Origin: Pseudomonas orientalis
Lineage (GTDB): Bacteria > Pseudomonadota > Gammaproteobacteria > Pseudomonadales > Pseudomonadaceae
Reading direction: 5' to 3'
NCBI RefSeq assembly: GCF_001439815.1
Contig: NZ_JYLM01000006.1
Location: forward strand, 124,001 to 188,000
DNA length: 64,000 nucleotides
Shown: positions 45,095 through 53,731 of the stretch, piece by piece
How positions within the stretch are numbered: the stretch's first letter is position 1
Layout of the letters: every line of letters begins with the position of its first letter
Program-made: the position numbers and the translations under genes
The notes under the pieces: model-generated
Told to the model about the DNA's origin: nothing
Databases searched by the model: none
The model's input: only the letters and a program-made list of their open reading frames with translations

Positions 45095-45987
45095 ACGCTG
45101 AACACCGGCACCGGATTGCACCAGCGCTCTTTATATTCACGGTCGGCGCGCCCGAAAGAGAAGCGCAGCGGCAAATCCAGCGCGCGCGCATGCTCCCAGG
45201 CACTTTGTGTATTGAGGAAACTCAGCACGCTACCCGGGCTGAACGCCCGGGTCTCGGGGTCGACGCCACCGTTGACGTACTCAACGCTGATCCATTCGGG
45301 CGCTTGAACGCGGTACACCACCTGCACGGCAATCGGCGCGTCATTGAGAAACAGCACCGAACCGATCAGGAACGCCTTGAGCAATTCCAGCACCTCGGCC
45401 AGGCGCTCGGCACCGGTGGCGGGAAAGCCCCAGCGACGCTGGAACAGATCGCAATAAATCACCGCCAGCTCTGCGCCGGAAAACTCGCTGACCGGCCGCA
45501 CCACGCCACCCGCCTCTTCCAGCAAGCGCAATTCACGCCGCTGGTTGTAGCGAAACTTCTTCGACAGGTCTTCGGGAGTACGTGCCATGGCCAACTGCTC
45601 GGCCTGGGGCTTGAGGGTGCTCACGCGCCCTTCGTTCAGCGCCGACAAGTAACGCGCACGGTGACGCAGCGGCACCTGCGCATCGGCGGCGATCGGCAGG
45701 ATGATCTCGGCGTTGCCCAGGTCAAACAGGCCCTTCTTGCCGGTGCGTTTGAGCACGTCCTTGGACAAGGCCAGGTCGCGTCCCCAGGTGGCGATCGCCC
45801 CCTTGAGTTCACCCCCTTGCTCCCAGCCCAGGTAACGCACCGGGATCTGCGCCAACCCCGCCAAGCGTTCGATCACCTGCGGGTGCGTCGCCACGCTGCC
45901 GCCGTAACGCTGCCAGGCCTGGGCGTAAACCTCGGCCTCGACAGGCGTCCAGCCACGTTCACGCCAGCCCTGGAAGCGGTTCAGCAT
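45091..45987 (-). CDS. mig-14: Mig-14 family protein
   Basis: 298 residues, no signal peptide visible. The family opening (LNRFQGWRERGWTPVEAEVYAQ), KKFRYNQRRELRLLEEAGG and RFSFGRADREYKERWCNP match Mig-14, a membrane-associated factor needed for antimicrobial peptide resistance in Salmonella and Pseudomonas; the C-terminal half looks like a GNAT/FemAB fold. The ATG directly abuts the carbamoyltransferase stop (TAAATG). Confidence 0.9.
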   Translation of the reverse strand: MLNRFQGWRERGWTPVEAEVYAQAWQRYGGSVATHPQVIERLAGLAQIPVRYLGWEQGGELKGAIATWGRDLALSKDVLKRTGKKGLFDLGNAEIILPIAADAQVPLRHRARYLSALNEGRVSTLKPQAEQLAMARTPEDLSKKFRYNQRRELRLLEEAGGVVRPVSEFSGAELAVIYCDLFQRRWGFPATGAERLAEVLELLKAFLIGSVLFLNDAPIAVQVVYRVQAPEWISVEYVNGGVDPETRAFSPGSVLSFLNTQSAWEHARALDLPLRFSFGRADREYKERWCNPVPVFSV

Positions 45988-47745
45988 TTAAACCACAGCG
46001 TCATAAGGGTCCACGCCGTCCTTGACTACCAGGATGTCTTCCATGATCAGGTACTGCAGGTCGGAGCCGAAGAACATGTTCAGCGCATCGGTCGGCGAGC
46101 AGATCATCGCTTCGCCACGACGGTTGAGCGAGGTGTTCAGGGACACGCCGTTGCCGGTCAGTACTTCCAGCTCTTTCATCATGTCGTAGTAGCGCGGGTT
46201 GTATTCGCGCTTGAGCACCTGGGCACGGGAGGTACCGTCTTCATGCACCACTTCCGGCACGCGGGTCTTCCATTCTTCCGACACTTCAAAGGTGAAGGTC
46301 ATGAACGGCGCCGGATGGTCGACCTTGATCATCTGCGGGGCAACGGTGTCGAGCATCGACGGGCAGAAAGGCCTCCAGCGCTCGCGGAACTTGATCTGGT
46401 GGTTGATACGGTCGGCCACGCCGGTGGCGCTCGGGCAACCGATGATCGAACGACCGCCCAAGGCACGCGGGCCAAACTCCATGCGGCCCTGGAACCAGGC
46501 CACCGGGTTGCCGTCGACCATGATTTTGGCGATGCGCTGGGGCATGTTTTCGATCTTGCGCCAGTTCGGCTTGCTTTCATGTTTGGCGCAGGCGGCGATC
46601 ACGTCTTCGTTGCTGTAGGACGGGCCGAGGTAGACATGCTCCATCTTCTCCACCGGTACACCACGGGCATGGGACACATACGCGGCCGCGCCCACGGCGG
46701 TGCCGGCGTCACCGGACGCCGGCTGGACGAACAGCTCCTTGACGTCATCGCGGGCAATGATTTTCTGGTTCAGCTTGACGTTCAGCGCACAGCCGCCGGC
46801 AAAGGCCAGCTTGCCGGTGTCCTTGAGGATGTCGCCCAGGTAATGGTCGATCATCTGCAAGGCCAGTTTCTCGAACAGCGCCTGCATGCTGGCCGCGTAG
46901 TGGATGTATGGCTCGTCGGCGATATCGCCTTCGCGCTTGGGCCCCAGCCACTCGATCAGTTTTGGCGAGAAGTAGAACCCCTTGCCCTTCTCCTTGTAGC
47001 GGCGCAGGCCGATGACGTTGGCGTAGTCGGTGTTGATCACCAGTTCGCCGTTTTCAAAAGAGGCCAGGCGCGAAAAATCGTATTTGCTGGCATCGCCGTA
47101 AGGCGCCATGCCCATGACCTTGAACTCACCGTCGAGCATCTCGAAACCGAGGAACTCGGTGATCGCACCGTACAGGCCGCCCAGGGAGTCCGGGTCGTAG
47201 AATTCCTTGATCTTGTGGATCTTGCCGTTCTCGCCGTAGCCGAAGAACGTGGTGGCGTACTCACCCTTGCCGTCGATGCCCAGGATCGCGGTTTTTTCCT
47301 GAAAGCCCGAGCAGTGGTAGGCGCTGGAAGCATGGGCCAAATGGTGTTCCACCGGTTCGATCTTGATTTTCTTCGGATCGAAGCCCAGTTGCTCCAGGCA
47401 CCAGACAATCTTGTTGCGATAGCGCTTGTAGCGACGATTGCCCATCAGGATCGCGTCGAGCGCGCGGTCCGGGGCGTACCAGTAGCGTTTGGCATAGTGC
47501 CAGCGTGCCTCGCCGAACAGGCTGATCGGCGCGAACGGAATCGCCACCACGTCAACGTCCGAAGGCTTGATGCCGGCCTGCTCCAGGCAGAACTTCGCCG
47601 ACTCATAGGGCATGCGGTTCTTTGCATGTTTGTCGCGTACGAAGCGCTCTTCTTCGGCGGCCGCAATCAGCTTGCCGTCGATATACAGGGCCGCGGAAGG
47701 ATCATGGCTAAGGGCGCCGGACAGGCCAAGAATCGTCAATGCCAC
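45988..47745 (-). CDS. wapO: Carbamoyltransferase, LPS core related
   Basis: 585 residues from the GTG at 47743-47745. NodU/CmcH/TobZ family: N-terminal SHDPSAALYIDGKLIAAAEEERF, the metal-binding EHHLAHASSAY and GIDGKGEY, and C-terminal YrdC-like segments (FGPRALGGRSIIG, LNTSLNRRGEA). Pseudomonas LPS carries a carbamoyl group on heptose II, and this is the best candidate. The name wapO is by position and recollection. Confidence 0.85.
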   Translation of the reverse strand: MALTILGLSGALSHDPSAALYIDGKLIAAAEEERFVRDKHAKNRMPYESAKFCLEQAGIKPSDVDVVAIPFAPISLFGEARWHYAKRYWYAPDRALDAILMGNRRYKRYRNKIVWCLEQLGFDPKKIKIEPVEHHLAHASSAYHCSGFQEKTAILGIDGKGEYATTFFGYGENGKIHKIKEFYDPDSLGGLYGAITEFLGFEMLDGEFKVMGMAPYGDASKYDFSRLASFENGELVINTDYANVIGLRRYKEKGKGFYFSPKLIEWLGPKREGDIADEPYIHYAASMQALFEKLALQMIDHYLGDILKDTGKLAFAGGCALNVKLNQKIIARDDVKELFVQPASGDAGTAVGAAAYVSHARGVPVEKMEHVYLGPSYSNEDVIAACAKHESKPNWRKIENMPQRIAKIMVDGNPVAWFQGRMEFGPRALGGRSIIGCPSATGVADRINHQIKFRERWRPFCPSMLDTVAPQMIKVDHPAPFMTFTFEVSEEWKTRVPEVVHEDGTSRAQVLKREYNPRYYDMMKELEVLTGNGVSLNTSLNRRGEAMICSPTDALNMFFGSDLQYLIMEDILVVKDGVDPYDAVV

Positions 47746-47878
47746 TGGGGTCTAGCCTCTTTTAGTCTGCATGCAGGCGCATCGCGCCTGAAAAAAGTGT
47801 GCCTCCCGCCCGGGCGGGAAACAGCTAAAGGGCGGGATTATAACTTAAAAGCAGCAGGAAGCTGTTAGCAGCAAGGCG

Positions 47879-48214
47879 CTAGCGCAGATCGATGCTGCCG
47901 TCGGCGCTTTGCCGGTAGACCGTGTAGGGCAGCAAGAGCGTGTCCATGACACCGGAGAGCGGCACATCGATGAAGGTCCAGGGGACGCTGTTCACCGCCA
48001 GCCCGCCCCCGGTATTCGGCGGCGCGTGCAGGACACACAGGTTATACGTCACACCACTGTAGATACGCGGCACGGACTGGCAATAGGTTTTATCCGCCTT
48101 GAGTGCTCTCACAGTGACGGCATCTTCTCGCATCACCGTAGTGACGGTCCCGCAGCCAAGCATGAATGACGCCATCCACACCACCGCCAGCAACTTCATG
48201 TTCTTTATGCGCAT
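47879..48214 (-). CDS. YceK/YidQ family lipoprotein
   Basis: 111 residues from the ATG at 48212-48214; a second ATG five codons later is possible. Lipobox LGC (ASFMLGCGTV). The PRIYSGVTYN and PWTFIDVPLSGVMDTLLLPYTV segments match this small-lipoprotein family of unknown function. It is divergent from a TonB-dependent receptor gene. Confidence 0.82.
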   Translation of the reverse strand: MRIKNMKLLAVVWMASFMLGCGTVTTVMREDAVTVRALKADKTYCQSVPRIYSGVTYNLCVLHAPPNTGGGLAVNSVPWTFIDVPLSGVMDTLLLPYTVYRQSADGSIDLR

Positions 48215-48361
48215 GTCTGGTTCTTCTTTTATGAATAAGGCCGGAAATCTAGCACCGGCTATCCGACGGCTCAGGCGTCCGATGCCGTCTCGTCGCGTGG
48301 GAAACGTCCTGTTCCGCCCAACGGCCATGGAGTTCGGCAAAACCAAGGAGAATCGTTAAAC

Positions 48362-50500
48362 TTGCGACATTTGCGCCTACGCCACTCACCTGCGTTGCGC
48401 CACGGACTCGGCTTCTTCATGACTTTACCCGCCCCCACCCGCCTTACCCTGCTCCTGCTGGGGCTGTGCAGCAGCGTCCAGGCCGAAGAAACGCCTTTGA
48501 TGCTTGACCCCAGCGTGGTCACCGGCTCGCGCAGCGCCAGCCCGACCTTTGACTTGCCGTACTCGGTGGACGCTATCAACCGCGAACAGATCAGCGACGG
48601 CCAACTCGGCATCAACGCTTCCGAAGCGCTGTCCCGGGTGCCCGGCCTGGTGGTGCAGAACCGCCAGAACTACGCTCAGGACCTGCAGATTTCCTCCCGT
48701 GGCTTCGGCGCCCGCTCGGCGTTCGGCGTGCGCGGCATCAAGCTGATTGCCGACGGCATCCCCGCCAGCACCCCGGATGGACAAGGCCAGGCCGCGACCT
48801 TCAACCTCGACACCGCCGAGCGCATCGAAGTCCTGCGAGGCCCGGCGGCCACCCTGTATGGCAGCAACGCCGGCGGAGTGATCCAGATGTTCTCCCGCGA
48901 CGGCGAAGGCCCGCCGCGTATCGGCGCCGAAACCCTGGTGGGCAGCGACGGCTTGAACAAAAACCATCTCACCGCCGAAGGTGCGGCCGGGGGCGCAGGC
49001 TTCGTGCTCGACGCCTCGCGCATGGACACCAATGGTTACCGCGACCACAGCAGCGCGCGCCGTGACCAGACGTTCGCCAAGCTCAACTTCCAGCCCGATG
49101 ACGACAGCAAGCTGGCGTTGATCTACAGCAGCCTGGAACAGAACGGTACGCAGGACCCGCTGGGGCAGAACTGGGCGGCGTACAAGGCTGACCCGCGCTC
49201 GGTGAGCACCAATGCGCTGACCTACAACACGCGTAAAAGCATCGACCATCAGCAACTGGGCATGAACTACGAGCGCTACATCGGCGATGCGACGCTGCAG
49301 GTGAATGCGTATACGGGGCGGCGCAGTGTGATTCAGTACCTGTCGATCCCCAGGGGCACACCCGCCAACGAGCGCGGCGGTGGCGTCGTGCAATTCGAGC
49401 GCAAATTCTATGGCGGCAGCCTGCGCTGGATGCAGCCCATCGAGAGCGCTCCCGGGGAATTGATGATCATCACGGGCCTGGACTTCGACCAGAGCGAAGA
49501 CAGCCGCCATGGCTACCAGAACTACAGCGGCGCCGCCCTGGGCGTGAAAGGCCAGCTACGCCGCGATGAAATAGACACCGCGCGCAGCCTCGATCCTTAC
49601 CTCCAGGCCAACTGGGCCCTGGACCGCTGGACCCTGCAAGCCGGCGTTCGCCACAGCACCATGGAGCTGGATGTGCACGATCAGTTCCTCAGCAATGGCG
49701 ATGCCAGCGGCAACAAGACCTACCAGAAGAACACGCCATCGATGAGCGTGATGTACGCCTTCACGCCCGATCTGCACGGCTACGTCAGCGCAGGCAAAGG
49801 CTTCGAAACGCCCACCCAGGCCGAGCTGGCCTATGCGCCGGGCAACGTCGAGGGTTTCAACTTTGGCTTGAAGCCGTCTGAAAGCACGCAATATGAACTG
49901 GGTTTGAAGGCACAACTGAACAACACCCGCATCAACGCTGCGCTTTTTCAGATCACCACCGAAGACGAACTGGTCGTGCAGCAATCCATCGGCGGGCGCA
50001 CCAGCTATCAAAATGCCGGTCGTACGTTGCGCCGCGGATTCGAACTTGGGGTCGAGAGCCAACTCAGCGAGCAGTGGAGCGCCAACCTCGCCTACACCCG
50101 CCTGCAAGCGACCTACGACAGCGACTTTGCCAGCGGTGCCAATACCATCGACAAAGGCAATTACCTGCCCGGCGTGCCGCAAACCACGCTGTTCACCGAG
50201 CTGAACTGGAAACCGCGAGACTGGGTCAGCACTGCCATCGAAGGCATGTACCGCAGCAAAGTCTACGTCGAAGACACCAACCGCCAGCACGCCGCACCGG
50301 GCTACAGCGTATTCAACTGGCGCGCGCGGTTTGAGCAGAAAGTGGAGCACTGGACGTTTCACCAGACCTTGCGCCTGGATAACCTGCTGGACCGTCAGTA
50401 TGTCGGGTCAGTGATAGTGGGGGACGGCAATGGCCGCTATTACGAAGCGGCGCCGGGGCGGTCGTGGTATGCAGGCGCTGGGGCTGAATACCAATTCTAA
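48362..50500 (+). CDS. TonB-dependent outer membrane receptor
   Basis: 712 residues from a TTG at 48362 with AAGGAG about 11 bases upstream; an ATG at 48419 gives a shorter signal peptide but lacks a ribosome site. Signal peptide (LTLLLLGLCSSVQA), plug domain (VVTGSRSASPTFDLPYSVD, RIEVLRGPAATLYGSNAGG) and a 22-strand barrel ending in Phe (GAGAEYQF). It imports a ligand, perhaps a metal complex or siderophore; no binding site or regulator identifies it. I see no Fur box in the 148 bp gap upstream. Confidence 0.88.
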   Translation: MRHLRLRHSPALRHGLGFFMTLPAPTRLTLLLLGLCSSVQAEETPLMLDPSVVTGSRSASPTFDLPYSVDAINREQISDGQLGINASEALSRVPGLVVQNRQNYAQDLQISSRGFGARSAFGVRGIKLIADGIPASTPDGQGQAATFNLDTAERIEVLRGPAATLYGSNAGGVIQMFSRDGEGPPRIGAETLVGSDGLNKNHLTAEGAAGGAGFVLDASRMDTNGYRDHSSARRDQTFAKLNFQPDDDSKLALIYSSLEQNGTQDPLGQNWAAYKADPRSVSTNALTYNTRKSIDHQQLGMNYERYIGDATLQVNAYTGRRSVIQYLSIPRGTPANERGGGVVQFERKFYGGSLRWMQPIESAPGELMIITGLDFDQSEDSRHGYQNYSGAALGVKGQLRRDEIDTARSLDPYLQANWALDRWTLQAGVRHSTMELDVHDQFLSNGDASGNKTYQKNTPSMSVMYAFTPDLHGYVSAGKGFETPTQAELAYAPGNVEGFNFGLKPSESTQYELGLKAQLNNTRINAALFQITTEDELVVQQSIGGRTSYQNAGRTLRRGFELGVESQLSEQWSANLAYTRLQATYDSDFASGANTIDKGNYLPGVPQTTLFTELNWKPRDWVSTAIEGMYRSKVYVEDTNRQHAAPGYSVFNWRARFEQKVEHWTFHQTLRLDNLLDRQYVGSVIVGDGNGRYYEAAPGRSWYAGAGAEYQF

Positions 50501-50796
50501 TGTGGGAGGGGGCTTGCTCCCGACAGCGGTGGGTCAGTTACACAGGCATTCGCTGACACACCGCATCGGGGGCAAGCCCCCTCCCACATTTGACTGTATT
50601 TACACATCTGAAGGTGTGAACGCAGTCAGTGTGGCAGGGGCTGGCTCCCGACAGCGGTGGGTCAGTTACACAGGCATTCGCTGACACACCGCATCGGGCA
50701 AGCCCCCTCCCACATTTGACTGTATTTACACATCTGAAGGTGTGAACGCAGTCAGTGTGGGAGGGGGCTTGCCCCCGATAGGGCCGAAGGCCCGCT
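50501..50796. repeat. Tandem cluster of REP elements with a 128 bp direct repeat
   Basis: REP copies begin at about 50501, 50630 and 50756, with inverted copies ending near 50588 and 50714. The unit CGACAGCGGTGGGTCAG...TGAACGCAGTCAGTGTGG recurs at 50521 and 50649, a period of 128 bp (2 bp lost in the second copy). It ends in GGGCC-GAA-GGCCC at 50781-50793. This is the 296 bp gap between the receptor and the kinase gene; nothing else is seen in it. Confidence 0.88.
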
Positions 50797-52248
50797 TCAA
50801 CCGGCGACGCCGACCTCTTTGGGCAACCGCTGATCGATCACCCGATACAACGCACTGTCCTGCGGCCAGTTGCGCATGAACCGCGCGCGATCCCTGGCAT
50901 ACGCCGCAGCAAAGCTGGCAACCGAGCCGTGTTGGCACATGGCGTCCAGGTCGATCATCGCCCAGCGCCCTTCGCTCCAGAACAGGTTGTGGCCCTTGAA
51001 ATCACCATGACTGATGCGCGCCTCAATCAGCTCGGCGAACAACTGGTCCAGCGCCAGCAGTTCATCTTCCGGCGCATCGCCGCGTTCAACATAGGGCGCA
51101 AAGCGCTCGATAATGTCCGGCCCCGGCAGGTATTCAGTGACCAGATAGGCACGGCTGCGCAACCAGAAAAAGCGCTTCTCCATCACCGCCAGCGGCTCGG
51201 GCGTGGCAAAGCCGAGGAACGCCAGGCGGTTGCCTTCGCGCCAGGAATGCCAGGCGCGGCTCGGGCGCCAGAAGCGTTTGAGCCAGTGGGCAAAACCCTT
51301 GATGTTGTAGCGTTTGATCACCAGAGGCCGGCCGGCCACTTCGACCCTGGCCACACTTGCGGCGCCGCCGGTCTTGTACAGATGGCCCTGTTCAAGCAGC
51401 GCATCGGCCTGCTCCAGCACAGGCAGCATGGCCGCCTCTTCTTCACGCCGAATCGCGCGCAGGCCAAAGGCGCCACGCACCACGCTGAACAGCGTGCACT
51501 CGCGGCCGACCTTGTTCAGATAATCGCGCAAACGCCAGGCACTGACTTTGCGCACCTGCTTTTCGAGGGCTTCCAGCGGCAAGGCATGTTCACCGTTGGC
51601 CAGCAGGTAATACACCAGCAACTCTTCGGTAAACGGCGCGAGGTTTTTGGGCAACTGGGCAAAGAACACCCCGAGGTTTTCCAGCACGCGAGTGCGCGAC
51701 AGCGGCTTGCCCGCCTCTTCGACACGAATCCCCGCGCCATCAATCAGATACAGCTTGCCGCCCTGGCGCAGCAGGTTGTCCAGGTGCAGATCTTCCTGCC
51801 ATAACCCCTTGCCGTGCATCTGTGCAATCGCACCCAGCGCTTCGGCAAGCACGGCGGTTTGCTCGTCGGCCAAGGGCGGCAAGCCTTCGACAGCGAGCCA
51901 GGCGTCGGCCAGGCTTTGGGCGCCTTCGAGAAATTCGAACAGCAGCCAGCCCCCCTCGCCTTCCTGCAAGCCGTCGGCCAGCAACAATGGCGTGGTCAGG
52001 CCTTGTTCGGCCAACAAGCGCACACCGCTGCGCTCACGCTGGAAATGCCGCGCGGCCTTGCTGCCGACCAGCAGCTTGGCCAGCACCGGGCGACCGCGCC
52101 ATATTGCGGCGCCGACGTAGCGCTGCCCCGGCAATACCCGCAGCAGGCTGAGCAGTTGCAATTGCCCCGGGCCTGCCGCATCGGCCAGGTCGAGGGTCAG
52201 CGGCAGACTGGGGCTACGGCCGGCATTTTTCAGCTCGGATAAACGCAT
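50797..52248 (-). CDS. Tandem LPS kinase-like protein (two kinase domains)
   Basis: 483 residues carrying two complete kinase folds. Domain 1 has Lys58 (RPVLAKLL), catalytic loop QEDLHLDNLL with D153 and N158, and D170 (YLIDGAG). Domain 2 has IKRYN, catalytic loop ISHGDFKGHNLFW with D416 and N421, and D433 (MIDLDA). It corresponds to PA5006 by position, next to waaP and wapP. A role in core phosphorylation is inferred. Start overlaps the upstream gene by one base. Confidence 0.8.
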   Translation of the reverse strand: MRLSELKNAGRSPSLPLTLDLADAAGPGQLQLLSLLRVLPGQRYVGAAIWRGRPVLAKLLVGSKAARHFQRERSGVRLLAEQGLTTPLLLADGLQEGEGGWLLFEFLEGAQSLADAWLAVEGLPPLADEQTAVLAEALGAIAQMHGKGLWQEDLHLDNLLRQGGKLYLIDGAGIRVEEAGKPLSRTRVLENLGVFFAQLPKNLAPFTEELLVYYLLANGEHALPLEALEKQVRKVSAWRLRDYLNKVGRECTLFSVVRGAFGLRAIRREEEAAMLPVLEQADALLEQGHLYKTGGAASVARVEVAGRPLVIKRYNIKGFAHWLKRFWRPSRAWHSWREGNRLAFLGFATPEPLAVMEKRFFWLRSRAYLVTEYLPGPDIIERFAPYVERGDAPEDELLALDQLFAELIEARISHGDFKGHNLFWSEGRWAMIDLDAMCQHGSVASFAAAYARDRARFMRNWPQDSALYRVIDQRLPKEVGVAG

Positions 52249-53000
52249 CAGCGGTTCTCCTTGTGGCTGCGGCGCGCGGTAAGCCGTTGGTACCAGGTGG
52301 CGACCAGCGCACTGTCTTCAGGCTGTTCAAGATACGCCGCCAGGAGTTGTCGCACCTGCCCATCCGACCATTGCGGCGCGCGGCGCAACAGGGGTTCGAG
52401 GTCCTTGACCCGGTCACGCCAGCCGAACAACAGCGGGCGGGTTTTCTCGAGGTCGATCAACTGCGCGGCGTAACCGTCAGCAGTGGCCTGCAGGAAAATA
52501 TGCTTTGGATAAAAACAGCCATGCACCTGCCCCACGCTGTGCAAATGTCGCGCAAGCTTGCCGCAGGCCAGAAGGATGGCGCGTTGCTGGGCATCGCTCG
52601 ACTGCGGCCAGTGCTCCAGCAACGAGTCCAGGTCATTCCAACCGTCGAGGGCGCGGGTGAGCAACATCGCGCGGCGCTCGCCCTTGACCTTGCGCTCGCC
52701 GAAGAACGCCGCCTGCAAGGCAGGAATGCCAAGCTTGCGGTACAGGCTGATATTACGAAACTCGCGGGCAAAACTAGGCTCGCCGAACGGCCGGTGCAAG
52801 GTACGTGTCAGGTAGTTGCTCTGGCGCTTGAGGTAGTAACCCTGACCTTCAAGTTCCAGGCGATACACGCTGCTCCATCCGTCGCCACTGGTGTTCGGCT
52901 CATCCACCGCATCCAGTTGCTTGGCCCACAACGTGTCGAAGGTCGCCAGGCCGTTGCGCTCAAGCAAAGCGCGGTCTTCGGCCGCCAGGAAGTCACTCAT
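52248..53000 (-). CDS. LPS kinase-like (InaA family) protein with altered catalytic loop
   Basis: 250 residues, kinase fold with Lys58 (YYLKRQ), LIDLEK with D183, and the loop VHGCFYPKHIFL at 159-170. The usual catalytic Asp is Cys162 and the Asn is His167. The family is that of heptose kinases; activity is uncertain. By position it is the PA5007 counterpart, possibly the one called WapQ. Overlaps wapP by 4 bp. Confidence 0.8.
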   Translation of the reverse strand: MSDFLAAEDRALLERNGLATFDTLWAKQLDAVDEPNTSGDGWSSVYRLELEGQGYYLKRQSNYLTRTLHRPFGEPSFAREFRNISLYRKLGIPALQAAFFGERKVKGERRAMLLTRALDGWNDLDSLLEHWPQSSDAQQRAILLACGKLARHLHSVGQVHGCFYPKHIFLQATADGYAAQLIDLEKTRPLLFGWRDRVKDLEPLLRRAPQWSDGQVRQLLAAYLEQPEDSALVATWYQRLTARRSHKENR

Positions 53001-53731
53001 TCACGCCCCTCGAAAAACTTCACCACATGGCGAATCCGTTGTTTGTCTGACGTCGTCAGGTGCGTGCGTTGGCGGTATTGCAGGTAGAAACGCAGGCGCT
53101 GGGTGGCCGACAGATGATACTTGGCGACCTTGTCCAGGCAGGCCAGGTCTTTGGTAATGCGGTATTTGAGCCAGAAGCCGCGCCAGAAATCGCCGTTGGG
53201 ACAGTCGATCATGTACAGGGTGCGCTGGTCATCCACCAGCAGGTTGCGCCACTTCAAGTCGTTATGGGTGAAGCGATGGTCGTGCATGGTCCGCGTGTAC
53301 TCGGCGAGCTGACGGCTGATACCGTCAACCCAGCGAGGGTCTTTCAGGCGCGGGTCATTACGCTCGGCCAACAGCGACAAGTCCTCGGTCCTGGGCAATT
53401 CCCGGGTGATCATTGCACCCCGGTCATAGGCCAGGCCCTTGCGATCCAGGCCCCACGCCACCACATCGGCGGTGGGAATGCCCCATTTGGCGAAGCGCTT
53501 GAGGTTCTGCCATTCGGATTTCACCCGAGGCCTGCCCAGGTAGCGGCGCAGGCCTTTGCCGGCGCCGACGTAGCGCTTGACGTAATAATTGATCCCGCCC
53601 CGCTCCACCCGGATGACTTCCGACAACGGGTCGCGGGTCAGGCGCTCGCCTTGCAGGGCGAACACCGCTTCCAGGCTGCCAAAGTCGTCCGCGAGCGCAG
53701 CGTAGGCAGGTTCCAGATTCCAACCCGCCAT
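52997..53731 (-). CDS. wapP: LPS core heptose kinase WapP
   Basis: 244 residues from the ATG at 53729-53731, sharing one base with the end of waaP. Kinase motifs: YYVKRY with the Lys, THNDLKWRNLLV with the catalytic Asp and Asn, and MIDCPNGD. P. aeruginosa WapP phosphorylates the inner-core heptose. The operon place between waaP and two more kinase genes supports the call. Confidence 0.88.
   Translation of the reverse strand: MAGWNLEPAYAALADDFGSLEAVFALQGERLTRDPLSEVIRVERGGINYYVKRYVGAGKGLRRYLGRPRVKSEWQNLKRFAKWGIPTADVVAWGLDRKGLAYDRGAMITRELPRTEDLSLLAERNDPRLKDPRWVDGISRQLAEYTRTMHDHRFTHNDLKWRNLLVDDQRTLYMIDCPNGDFWRGFWLKYRITKDLACLDKVAKYHLSATQRLRFYLQYRQRTHLTTSDKQRIRHVVKFFEGRE

Noticed and set aside
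45190..47868. 892-codon plus-strand open frame
   Set aside because: It is the antisense shadow of the carbamoyltransferase and Mig-14 genes; composition is low-complexity His/Gln/Val rich, with no motif or ribosome site.
48215..48361. Fur or other metal regulator site before the receptor gene
   Set aside because: No palindrome with adequate match was found in this gap by eye.
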